Assembly (NCBI GenBank): GCA_903921675.1
Contig: CAIXQW010000081.1
Location: 1 to 36,855 of the forward strand
Origin: an uncultured bacterium
Lineage (GTDB): Bacteria > Bacteroidota > Bacteroidia > Chitinophagales > Chitinophagaceae
Length of the DNA: 36,855 nt
Reading direction: 5' to 3'
The translations under genes were made by a program, and so were the position numbers. The notes under the pieces were generated by a model, which was not told the DNA's origin, did not search any database, and saw only the letters and a list, made by a program, of their open reading frames with translations. Numbering within the stretch: position 1 is the stretch's first letter; every line of letters starts with the position of its first letter. Shown here piece by piece: positions 25,573 to 33,709 of the stretch.

Positions 25573-26102
25573 AAAATTTATTACTCCTATTATTGTTTAT
25601 TACTCCAATAATTATGCAAGCACAAGAAAAAGTATTCAAAATCATACTCGACCCAAAAGATGGTGGTAGCAATATGTTGGTAGGTCAAATTTCAATTAAA
25701 GATATTCAAGCGGATGGCACTTGCGGTTGGTATAACAAAGGATTTGAAAAATACAAATTAGATTCTGCAAAAATAAAAGCTTTGCAAGCACATATTAAAG
25801 ATTACAATTTTATTGTAATGCTTGGTACTTGGTGCGAGGACACCCAAAACCTTTTGCCACAATTTTATAAAACGATGATGGCTGGTAAATATCCTGTAGA
25901 AAAAATAGAATTGCTTGGTGTAGATAGAGAAAAACATGCACTAAATATTGAACATCTATTACTAAAGGTAGAGCATGTACCAACTATAATTATTAGCAAA
26001 GGTCCTCGCGAAATTGGTAGAATAGTTGAAACCATTCATAAAGAAAATATAGAAACAGAATTACTATATCTAATAGAAAAAGATATTGAAAATTGGAAAT
26101 AA
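25569..26102 (+). CDS. Exported thioredoxin-like protein with single-Cys CxxT site
   Basis: The 177-residue protein starts with a signal peptide (about 1-18, ending IIMQAQ) and has a thioredoxin fold: the strand FIVMLGTWCEDT at about 81-92, a helix LLPQFYKTMM, and the cis-proline strand HVPTIIIS. The active site reads WCEDT, i.e. C89-x-x-T92, so the resolving Cys of the usual CxxC is missing. A second Cys at 52 is distant in sequence. Monothiol thioredoxin-like proteins may act in glutathione-like or metal-related chemistry rather than as disulfide reductases, but no function is established here. It overlaps the preceding MerR gene by four bases and probably depends on the same promoter. Confidence 0.75.
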   Translation: MKNLLLLLLFITPIIMQAQEKVFKIILDPKDGGSNMLVGQISIKDIQADGTCGWYNKGFEKYKLDSAKIKALQAHIKDYNFIVMLGTWCEDTQNLLPQFYKTMMAGKYPVEKIELLGVDREKHALNIEHLLLKVEHVPTIIISKGPREIGRIVETIHKENIETELLYLIEKDIENWK

Positions 26103-26137
26103 TTTTTTTTTATTTTTAATCCCCTAAATTTTATTTT

Positions 26138-27283
26138 CTGACTTTAGAAATCTCCATTTATCATTCTTATAAAGATGTACAATCTTTTTGGAATCAAACA
26201 CTACCAGCAAATCATTGTTTGCAATGGCAAGAGTTAGCTGTGGTAGAAGATGCAGCGATAGATTACATTAAGCCTATGTACATTGTTATTCAACAGAATA
26301 ATGTAATGTTGATGCAATTGTATGCACAGTGTTTAACATTTTCCCCATCATTTATTAGTCAAGCAAATCTTGCACATCCGTTTAGAGTACTAAGTAGATT
26401 TGCATTAAATTGTATGCAGTTGAAGCTTTTAGTAATTGGTCATTTATTTAGGCACGACGGTGTGTATTACCATTTTTCTGCAGAAGTAAAAAACAAGCAA
26501 CAGTTTTTTGCAAAAGCAATAGAGCAATTGCAAAAGAAAATAAAAAATAATGCAGTGTTTTTGAAAGATTTACCTGGCGAACTTTCCATGCCTTTTAAAA
26601 TGAATACGCGTTATCAAGCTTTTGATAATGATGTAAGTATGCAATTGGCAATTCCGCCTACTTGGACTTCTATCGTAGATTACGAGAATGCCTTGACCAA
26701 GAAATATGCAAAACGTTTTAGAACTACACAAAAGCAATTTGTAGGTGTCGAAATTAAAGAATTGCAAATTGCAGATGTGCAACAATATCAAGACAGAATT
26801 TATCAATTGTACTTGCAAGTAGCCAAAAACCAATCGATTACTTTTGGTTTGTTGAATGAAAATTATTTTCCATTATTTAAGCAGCAAATGGAAGATAGGC
26901 TTAAAATGTATGGCTATTTTGTTGGCGAAAAACTAATTGCATTTAGCTCTGCCATCATCAACCATGGTGCTTATGATATGAACTATATAGGCTTTGATTA
27001 TGACTACAACAATAAGTTAGGTCTTTATTTTAATATGCTTTTTTGTTGTGTAAATAATGCAATAATTGGTAAGTGCCATACTTTAGTCTTGGGAAGAACA
27101 GCATTAGAAGCAAAGGCCATATTGGGTTGTAAGCCTGTGCCAATTATGGGTTATTACAAAATCAATAATTTTTTATTTGCACAAATCACGAAACGATTTA
27201 CCAATCGTACCGCACGAGCACAAGGTGAATTATGGATGAATAGGCACCCATTTAAAAGCGAAAATGCTAGTGAATCTGTTTAA
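26138..27283 (+). CDS. GNAT-like N-acyltransferase family protein, probable non-ATG start
   Basis: The frame encodes a 350-380-residue cytoplasmic protein with a C-terminal GNAT/FemAB-like half: YGYFVGEKLIAFSSAI, YDMNYIGFDYDYNNKLGLYF and the VLGRTALEAKAILGCKP segment resemble acyl-CoA-binding strands of Bacteroidota hypothetical acyltransferases. The first start-like codon otherwise used is a TTG at 26219, but the frame is open further upstream and the added codons look like an N-terminus (LTLEISIYHSYKDVQSFW). No ATG or GTG occurs in this part; CTG at 26138 is the best placed candidate. I give that coordinate as tentative. Substrate and pathway are unknown. The next gene, polA, has its own -7 box. 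Confidence 0.6.
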   Translation: MTLEISIYHSYKDVQSFWNQTLPANHCLQWQELAVVEDAAIDYIKPMYIVIQQNNVMLMQLYAQCLTFSPSFISQANLAHPFRVLSRFALNCMQLKLLVIGHLFRHDGVYYHFSAEVKNKQQFFAKAIEQLQKKIKNNAVFLKDLPGELSMPFKMNTRYQAFDNDVSMQLAIPPTWTSIVDYENALTKKYAKRFRTTQKQFVGVEIKELQIADVQQYQDRIYQLYLQVAKNQSITFGLLNENYFPLFKQQMEDRLKMYGYFVGEKLIAFSSAIINHGAYDMNYIGFDYDYNNKLGLYFNMLFCCVNNAIIGKCHTLVLGRTALEAKAILGCKPVPIMGYYKINNFLFAQITKRFTNRTARAQGELWMNRHPFKSENASESV

Positions 27284-27439
27284 TTAAAAAATCTACAATT
27301 AATATCTGGCTGGCATTTTCACAGAAAAGAGAACATTTCTGGGTGTAGTTTTTACGTCTTTTAATTTTGAAGCAATATTTATAGTTAGCGAAAGCACAAT
27401 ATTACTGATTGAAATGGCAATAAAATTATGCTTATACAT

Positions 27440-27447
27440 TACATTTA
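27440..27447 (+). promoter_or_regulatory. -7 promoter box for polA
   Basis: TACATTTA is close to TAnnTTTG and ends 25 bases before the polA ATG. A TTG at 27409-27411 is 28 bases upstream, too far for a usual -33 element. Confidence 0.35.
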
Positions 27448-27472
27448 CAATCCCAATAATTATTAATACACA

Positions 27473-30316
27473 ATGGCGCAAAAACTTTTTTTATTAGATG
27501 CAATGGCATTAATTTATCGTGCTTATTTTGCTTTGGCTAAAAACCCACGCATTACCAGTGATGGCATAAATACCAATGCACAATATGGTTTTACAACTAC
27601 TTTGTTAGATATTTTAAATAAAGAAAAACCCACGCATATTGCAGTAGCATTCGATCACTATGCACCTACAGAGCGACACGCTGATTATGAGTTTTACAAA
27701 GCCAATCGCGAGGCTGCACCAGAAGATTTAATTGCAAGCTTACCAGATATTAAAGAAATTTTAAATGGCTTTAATATTCCAATATTAGAAGTACCTGGCT
27801 ATGAAGCAGATGATATTATTGGCACAGTTGCTCACATGGCTGCTGCTGAGGGCTTTGATGTATTTATGGTAACACCAGATAAAGATTATGGTCAATTAGT
27901 GACAGATAAAGTTTTTATTTGGAAACCACCTGCCTATGGCAATCCCTTTGAAATTATGGATGTAGAAAAAGTTTGCGCAAAATGGGGCATTCAAAGAGTA
28001 TCGCAAGTAATAGATTTATTAGGGCTGATGGGAGATGCTAGTGATAATATTCCTGGCATACCTGGTGTAGGCGAAAAAACCGCAGCTAAGTTATTAGAGC
28101 AATATGATACGTTAGAAAATGTTTTAGCAAATGCACACAATGTAAAAGGTAAAATGGGTGAAAAAATAGCAGCAGGTGCAGATAGTGCTATCATGAGTAA
28201 AAAGTTAGCTACAATTATTATGAATGTGCCTGTAATCTTTGATGCTACAGATTTTCAGCATGACCCTCCAAATATAGATGCTTTAACAGAAGTATTTAAT
28301 CGCTTAGAGTTTCGTACACTAGGCAAGCGTATTTTAGGCGATACTTTTCTGGTAAATACAGCTAGTAAAACAACCGTTGCGCCTGCTAATGCTATGCCAG
28401 ATTTGTTTGGATTGCAAGCAGCAGGTATTACTTCGGCAATGCCTAATACGGTAGTAGAGCAGTCACAAGATTTATTTTCTGCACCAGCTAATTTTAACAC
28501 AATTGCAGATGTTAGCCACGATTATGTTTGTGCAGATACAAGTGAAAAAATTAATGATTTACTTGCAATTTTAACAGCAAATCACACTATCTGTTTTGAT
28601 ACCGAAACTACCAATACAGATGCTAACCTTGCAGATATTGTAGGTATGAGTTTTAGTGTAGAACCTCACAAAGCGTATTATGTACCATTGGCAAAAGATG
28701 CGCAAGATGTTAAAAATATATTACAACAATTTGCAATTATTTTTAATGACGAAAGTAGAACTTGGATTGGTCATAATATTAAATACGATATTTTAATCTT
28801 AAAATGGTGTGGATTTTCTATAAAAGGAAAATTGGTAGACACTATGCTAGCGCATTATTTGGTAGAGCCAGAAGGCAGACGCAGCATGGACATATTAAGT
28901 GAGCAGTATTTAAATTACAAGCCTGTTTCTATTACAGATTTAATAGGCCCAAAAGGAAAATTTCAGGGCAATATGCGTGATGTAGAAATTGAAAAAGTAA
29001 CGGAATATGCAGCAGAAGATGCGGATGTAACTTTACAGCTTAATTCAATTTTACAAAAAGAATTAAAAGATAAAGATGTAGAAAAATTATTTAATAATAT
29101 AGAATGCCCACTGGTAAATGTGTTGGCAGATATGGAAATAGAAGGTGTGCGGATAGACAATGATTTTTTAAATAAATATAGCGTGGAGCTAGAGAAAGAA
29201 ATTAAATTGGCAGAAGAAAGTGTATTTAAACAAGCCGATTATCGTTTCAATTTAGCATCGCCAAAACAACTAGGCGAAGTGCTGTTTGATAAATTACAAC
29301 TAGACCCAAAAGCGAAAAAAACTGGCAAGAGCGGCCAATATGCTACTGGAGAGGAAGTACTTAGCAAGCTAGCTAGCAAGCATAAAATAGTAGATGATAT
29401 TTTAACTTTCCGCGAGTTGAGTAAATTAAAAAGTACTTATGTAGATAGTTTGCCATTACTTATCAATCCGCGAACCAATCGCATACATACGAGCTACAAC
29501 CAAGCTGTAGCTGTTACGGGTAGGCTTAGTAGTAATGCGCCAAACTTGCAAAATATTCCTATTCGTACAGATAAAGGAAAAGAAATTCGTAAGGCATTTA
29601 TACCACGCGATGCAGAGCATATTTTAATAAGTGCAGATTATAGCCAAATAGAATTACGCATTATTGCTGCTATGGCCAACGACGAAAATATGATTGCAGC
29701 ATTTAAAAATAATATAGATATTCACATAGCTACTGCTGCTAAGGTTTATGGCATAGATGCTAGCGAAGTAAGTAAAGAACAGCGTAGAAATGCCAAGGCT
29801 GTAAACTTTGGAATAATTTATGGACAAAGCGCATTTGGGCTTGCAGAAAATTTAAATATTTCTCGCACAGAAGCTAAAGATATTATAGATACATATTGGT
29901 TGCAATTTAGTAGCATAAAAACCTTTATGGATGCACAAGTAAATAGTGCAAGAGAGTTGGGTTATGTCCAAACTATTTTAGGTAGAAAGCGTTGGCTAAA
30001 AGATATTAATAGTAGCAATCACACAGTGCGTAGTTTTGCAGAACGAAATGCCATTAATATGCCAATACAAGGTAGCGCTGCCGATATGATAAAAATGGCG
30101 ATGATAAAAATTCAAGCCGAAATGAAGCGCAGAAATCTAAAAAGTAAAATGATTCTGCAAGTGCATGATGAGTTGGTTTTTGACGCACATAAATCCGAAG
30201 TAGAAGAACTGAAAGTGCTTATAAAGCAATTGATGGAAAGTGCAATGGCATTACCAAATGGCGTACCAACCACCGCAGAAGTAGGAGTTGGAGAAAACTG
30301 GTTAGCAGCACATTAG
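27473..30316 (+). CDS. polA: DNA polymerase I
   Basis: PolA fills gaps and removes RNA primers during replication and repair (EC 2.7.7.7). The 947-residue protein has all three activities by motif. The 5'-3' nuclease domain is at 1-290 (DGINTNAQYGFTTTL, GYEADDIIGT, GDASDNIPGIPGVGEKTAAK). The 3'-5' exonuclease appears intact, with FDTETT at 375-380, IGHNIKYDILIL near 432-443 and YAAEDADVT. In the polymerase domain, GRLSSNAPNLQNIPIRT is at about 683-699, DYSQIELR at 722-729 and QVHDE at 896-900. A linker of about 60 residues (291-350) separates nuclease and exonuclease. Retention of the proofreading residues differs from Taq-like enzymes. Confidence 0.97.
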   Translation: MAQKLFLLDAMALIYRAYFALAKNPRITSDGINTNAQYGFTTTLLDILNKEKPTHIAVAFDHYAPTERHADYEFYKANREAAPEDLIASLPDIKEILNGFNIPILEVPGYEADDIIGTVAHMAAAEGFDVFMVTPDKDYGQLVTDKVFIWKPPAYGNPFEIMDVEKVCAKWGIQRVSQVIDLLGLMGDASDNIPGIPGVGEKTAAKLLEQYDTLENVLANAHNVKGKMGEKIAAGADSAIMSKKLATIIMNVPVIFDATDFQHDPPNIDALTEVFNRLEFRTLGKRILGDTFLVNTASKTTVAPANAMPDLFGLQAAGITSAMPNTVVEQSQDLFSAPANFNTIADVSHDYVCADTSEKINDLLAILTANHTICFDTETTNTDANLADIVGMSFSVEPHKAYYVPLAKDAQDVKNILQQFAIIFNDESRTWIGHNIKYDILILKWCGFSIKGKLVDTMLAHYLVEPEGRRSMDILSEQYLNYKPVSITDLIGPKGKFQGNMRDVEIEKVTEYAAEDADVTLQLNSILQKELKDKDVEKLFNNIECPLVNVLADMEIEGVRIDNDFLNKYSVELEKEIKLAEESVFKQADYRFNLASPKQLGEVLFDKLQLDPKAKKTGKSGQYATGEEVLSKLASKHKIVDDILTFRELSKLKSTYVDSLPLLINPRTNRIHTSYNQAVAVTGRLSSNAPNLQNIPIRTDKGKEIRKAFIPRDAEHILISADYSQIELRIIAAMANDENMIAAFKNNIDIHIATAAKVYGIDASEVSKEQRRNAKAVNFGIIYGQSAFGLAENLNISRTEAKDIIDTYWLQFSSIKTFMDAQVNSARELGYVQTILGRKRWLKDINSSNHTVRSFAERNAINMPIQGSAADMIKMAMIKIQAEMKRRNLKSKMILQVHDELVFDAHKSEVEELKVLIKQLMESAMALPNGVPTTAEVGVGENWLAAH

Positions 30317-30513
30317 AATTTTTGTATAACAACCCTAGCATTAAAATTTCTGTAAAAAAAGAATACTCTATTTTTTAGCAATCAAACCATGCATTGCCTA
30401 GGTATCATTTTAAAAGAAGAGAAAATGTAATCTTATTGCAGAAAATATATTTTTTGGCATTAATTCTAAATTCTTGTGATGATAATCAATACCAAAACCA
30501 TGCTTCCAACAAT

Positions 30514-30521
30514 TACCTTTG
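30514..30521 (+). promoter_or_regulatory. -7 box directly upstream of the SCO1 start
   Basis: TACCTTTG is a full match to TAnnTTTG, four bases before the ATG at 30526. The box lies inside the longer open frame, so it also argues that the upstream TTG at 30394 is not the start. Confidence 0.5.
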
Positions 30522-30525
30522 CCTT

Positions 30526-31176
30526 ATGAATAACACCGCTAAGTTTTTAATTGTTTTTTTTATTATACTGATTGTTGGATTTCTTACTTACTTTAAATAC
30601 CAGCAAGATCATCATTTGCATAACCTGCAAGTACTAGGAGAAGGTGGGCATGTGGTAGGTGCTTTTTCGTTCACAGACCAAGATGGTAAAACAATAACAG
30701 AAAAAGATGTAGATGGTAAAATAAGAATTGTAGAGTATTTTTTTACAACTTGTAAAGGCATCTGCCCAAAGATGAATGAAAACATGGCTAAGGTATATCA
30801 AGTGTTTAAAAACGATGCCGATGTGGTAATACTTAGTCATACTGTAGATCCTGAAACAGATACAGTAGCACAATTAAAAAGATATAGCCAAAAGTTTGAA
30901 GCAAACCCAAGCAAATGGCATTTTTTAACTGGTAAAAAAGAAGACTTGTATCGCAAAGCCATAGAAGATTATTTAGTGACTGCTGCCGATAGTACACAAA
31001 AGAAAATTATTCCATCATTTATTCATACAGAGAGATTTGTATTAATAGATAAATACAATAGAATTCGTGGAAGATTTTACGATGGTACCAATGAAGGCGA
31101 TGTGCAGCAATTAATTGGCGACATTAAGGAGTTAAAAAAAGAAACTGCAGATGCTGGTATGCAAACAAGCAATTAA
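30526..31176 (+). CDS. SCO1/SenC family copper-binding protein
   Basis: SCO proteins insert copper into the CuA site of cytochrome c oxidase and have a thioredoxin fold. The protein with the ATG at 30526 has 216 residues: an N-terminal membrane anchor (about 6-23), then a SCO domain with the CxxxC copper site at Cys76-Cys80 (TTCKGICPKMNENM) and the third ligand His167 (SFIHTERFVLID). The pattern is complete. The frame is open back to a TTG at 30394, but the codons between look like random sequence and contain a promoter box, so I prefer 30526. No cytochrome oxidase genes are adjacent; it follows polA by 209 bases. Confidence 0.9.
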   Translation: MNNTAKFLIVFFIILIVGFLTYFKYQQDHHLHNLQVLGEGGHVVGAFSFTDQDGKTITEKDVDGKIRIVEYFFTTCKGICPKMNENMAKVYQVFKNDADVVILSHTVDPETDTVAQLKRYSQKFEANPSKWHFLTGKKEDLYRKAIEDYLVTAADSTQKKIIPSFIHTERFVLIDKYNRIRGRFYDGTNEGDVQQLIGDIKELKKETADAGMQTSN

Positions 31177-31269
31177 TCCAAGCGGTTTGCACTTTTGATT
31201 ATATCTATAAAAATATGGTTTTACTGCAAAATTTTACAAAGCTATGATACTTTAAGCCTAAAGCAGTAA

Positions 31270-31277
31270 TACCTTTG
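31270..31277 (+). promoter_or_regulatory. -7 promoter box for the TlpA lipoprotein
   Basis: TACCTTTG matches the consensus and ends 28 bases before the ATG at 31306. No TTG at the -33 distance. Confidence 0.5.
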
Positions 31278-31305
31278 CAATACTTAAAACACTTCAAAAT
31301 ATTTT

Positions 31306-32466
31306 ATGTACAAACATTTATTATTATTAGCCTGCGTAGTTAGTATTTTTGCATCTTGTGGAAATGGTAGTTTTTCTGTATCTGGAAAAATAAAAGATAT
31401 GCCAGAACAAAAATTTTATTTAGAAGAATTAGGTGCCAATGCAATAGCATCGTTAGATAGTGGAATGACCAAAGCCGATGGTAGTTTTAGCATAAAAGGA
31501 AAAGGAACAGAAGAAGCTTTATATAGAGTGCGTTTTGCAATGGGCAAATATATAATGCTTGTATTAAAAAATGAAGCTGCTACCATAGCTGGCGATTGGA
31601 ATAATTTAGAAGAGTATCACATAGATGGTAGCCAAGGGAGCCAAACTTTAAAAGTATTTTTAACTGCTTTGCGCGAGCATATTCGCGATGTAAATAGTCT
31701 GGATTATGTAACCAAGCAATTGAGCCAAAAAGGTGGCAATAAAGATAGCATGATGCAAGGTGTGCAAGATGATTTAAGTAGAATGAACAAAGAGTTTGTA
31801 AGCTATGTAAAACAATTTTCAGATACAACTTCTTTAGTGCCTAATGCAGTGTTTGCAGCTAATTTGCTAAATCCAAATATAGAAGGTTATTACTTAAAAA
31901 CATTTTATGATAAGCTACCAAAGCGTTTCCCAAATAGCCAACAAGCAAAAGCATTTGCAGATATTTATAGTAAAAAATTTGCAACTGCGGAAGCTCCAGT
32001 AAAAGATACTTATGTAAAAAAAGATGATGGCAAATACAACGTACGATCAAAGGATGCAGTAGTAGCTACAGAGTTTAGTGCACCTACGCCTGATGGAAAA
32101 ATAGTGGCACTAAGTAGCTTTAAAGGTAAATATGTATTGGTAGATTTTTGGGCAAGTTGGTGTGGCCCATGCCGCGCAGAAAACCCAAATGTATTGGCTG
32201 CTTACAGACAATTTAAAGAAAAAAATTTCGACATCCTGGGTGTAAGTTTAGATGATGATAAAGCCGCGTGGCAAAAAGCAATTGCCGCTGATGGATTGGT
32301 ATGGACACAAATAAGTGAGTTGAAAAAATGGCAAAGTGTAATTGGCAGACAATATAATATTGAATCTATACCGAGCAATGTATTGATAGACCCAGATGGA
32401 TATATCATTGCAAAAGATTTACATGGTGATGAACTAGAAAAAAAATTATTAGAAGTATTAAAGTAA
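31306..32466 (+). CDS. DUF4369-TlpA thioredoxin-family lipoprotein
   Basis: The 386-residue envelope protein has a lipoprotein signal with Cys18 (IFASC), an N-terminal DUF4369 domain (about 22-110, GSFSVSGKIKDMPEQKFYLE), a helical middle region and a C-terminal TlpA/AhpC-like thioredoxin domain (about 258-386) with active site WCGPC at 285-289 and the cis-proline segment ESIPSNVLIDPDG. Bacteroidota proteins of this kind are thought to reduce disulfides in exported proteins. It reads in the same direction as the SCO1 gene 129 bases upstream but has its own promoter box. Nothing is missing. Confidence 0.9.
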   Translation: MYKHLLLLACVVSIFASCGNGSFSVSGKIKDMPEQKFYLEELGANAIASLDSGMTKADGSFSIKGKGTEEALYRVRFAMGKYIMLVLKNEAATIAGDWNNLEEYHIDGSQGSQTLKVFLTALREHIRDVNSLDYVTKQLSQKGGNKDSMMQGVQDDLSRMNKEFVSYVKQFSDTTSLVPNAVFAANLLNPNIEGYYLKTFYDKLPKRFPNSQQAKAFADIYSKKFATAEAPVKDTYVKKDDGKYNVRSKDAVVATEFSAPTPDGKIVALSSFKGKYVLVDFWASWCGPCRAENPNVLAAYRQFKEKNFDILGVSLDDDKAAWQKAIAADGLVWTQISELKKWQSVIGRQYNIESIPSNVLIDPDGYIIAKDLHGDELEKKLLEVLK

Positions 32467-32614
32467 ACGATAGTTTGCATTCTTAATAATTTTATTTGTG
32501 GTATAGCTTGCATCTGTTTAAATTCCTTTTACTACTATTAAGCCAAAGTTTGTGTCTCAACAAACCTAATCTAATACTAGAGTTCATTTATCAATTTTAA
32601 AAATTACAAAACCA

Positions 32615-33064
32615 ATGCTAAACAAAGCAGCTATACACAACTATTTTTTACAACAAATAGCATCTAAAATGGTAATGCTGCAAAGTAACCTCGACGACCT
32701 TACCATTGCTAGCCAAAACGAAAGCAAAAGCACTGCTGGCGATAAGCACGAAACTGCATTAGCAATGCTACAAATAGAGCAAGTAAATGTGCAGAACCAA
32801 TTAGATGAGTTTGAGTTAAGCAAAAATATTTTAGACAGATTGGATATTACATTGGTAAACGATTCCATTATTCCTGGTAGTTTAATAAAAACCAACAAAG
32901 GATATTTTTACCTAAGTGTAGCCGCTGGTAAAATGGTAGAGGATGGTATCACTATTTTTTCCATGTCGGCAAAGTCCCCATTGGGTAGTAAATTATTAGG
33001 CAAAAAAGTTGGAGAAAAAATTGTGCAGAATAATGTGGAGTATGCAGTGGAAAGGTTTGAGTAA
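32615..33064 (+). CDS. Small GreA/GreB-like protein
   Basis: The 149-residue protein has an N-terminal helical segment (about residues 5-75) and a C-terminal domain with FSMSAKSPLGSKLLGKKVGE (about 114-133), which resembles the SPLG/LLGKKVGD motif of the FKBP-like domain of transcription elongation factors GreA and GreB. Proteins of this kind in Bacteroidota are often labelled 3-oxoacyl-ACP synthase in databases, which the sequence does not support. The N-terminal coiled coil is shorter and lacks the usual acidic tip, so it may bind RNA polymerase without stimulating transcript cleavage. It stands alone; no -7 box was found. Confidence 0.7.
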   Translation: MLNKAAIHNYFLQQIASKMVMLQSNLDDLTIASQNESKSTAGDKHETALAMLQIEQVNVQNQLDEFELSKNILDRLDITLVNDSIIPGSLIKTNKGYFYLSVAAGKMVEDGITIFSMSAKSPLGSKLLGKKVGEKIVQNNVEYAVERFE

Positions 33065-33090
33065 TATTATTTCAACCAAAAGTTAGAAGC

Positions 33091-33214
33091 TTATTAAATT
33101 CATTCTTTGTGCCTCTTTGTGAAAATTTTTGCGTCACTTTGTGGAATAGTTACACAAAAGCCACGAAGTAGTCACAAAAGCCACAAAAAGGAATAAGGCT
33201 AAATAAATTCATTC
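33091..33214. repeat. CACAAAG-type inverted-repeat element (copy D)
   Basis: The left arm has CTTTGTGCCTCTTTGTG (from about 33105) and CACTTTGTGG; the right arm (33151-33190) has ACACAAAAGCC and CACAAAAGCCACAAAAAG. The arms can fold on each other around a short loop near 33145-33150. The direct repeat AAATTCATTC flanks both sides. A further CTCTTTGTGGAAT unit at 33261-33273 resembles the arms. Unlike copies A-C it has no terminator and is followed by a broken GxxExxY gene. Confidence 0.7.
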
Positions 33215-33332
33215 ATAATTTATAAGAGTAATGCATTTTTAAATTCTTCCTTCTTGTATTCTCTTTGTGGAATAATTTTTCTATAGATAAATAATATTTT
33301 TGTTTCTTTGTTATACATATTTCTCAAAAAAC

Positions 33333-33709
33333 ATGAAACAAATGATTGAAAAAACGAAAACGAATTATCTAACATCATACTTGGTTGCGCCATAGAAGTT
33401 CATAAACAATTAGGTCCTGGATTACTAGAATCAGCTTATTAAGAGTGCTTGTATTATGAATTAATAAAAGCCGGTTTATCTGTAATAAAAGAAAAACCAA
33501 TGCTAATCATTTATAAGGATATCAAATTAGATCATGGTTACAGAATAGACTTACTTGTAAATAATAAAGTGGTCATAGAAATTAAAACTGTAGAAGCATT
33601 TACGGATGTTCATGTGGCACAAGTTCTCACCTATTTAAAACTCGGAAATTAGTTATTAAACTTTCATGTAACAACACTTAAATCTGGCATCAAAAGAATA
33701 ATTATTTAA
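33333..33709 (+). pseudogene. GxxExxY family protein, frameshift plus two in-frame stops
   Basis: The conceptual product follows the GxxExxY family (small Bacteroidota/Verrucomicrobia proteins with a predicted nuclease-like fold): [70 protein letters not shown] and VAQVLTYLKLGN. Three defects are visible. The ATG frame (33333/33342) runs into this frame only if one A is added to the six-A run at 33349-33354. A TAA (33440-33442) replaces an Glu-like codon right after GLLESAY, where relatives have GLLESAYEECL. A TAG (33650-33652) cuts the end LNFHVTTLKSGIKRI. The frame ends at a TAA at 33707-33709, overlapping the rlmD stop by four bases. A functional protein is unlikely unless sequencing errors explain the changes. 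Confidence 0.75.

Noticed and set aside
30317-30525. Coding extension of the SCO1 gene from a TTG at 30394
   Set aside because: The segment looks random, contains the -7 box at 30514 and the SCO membrane anchor begins naturally at 30526.
33091-33214. CRISPR-like array
   Set aside because: Units are short, irregularly spaced and arranged as inverted arms; there are no regular spacers and no cas genes.
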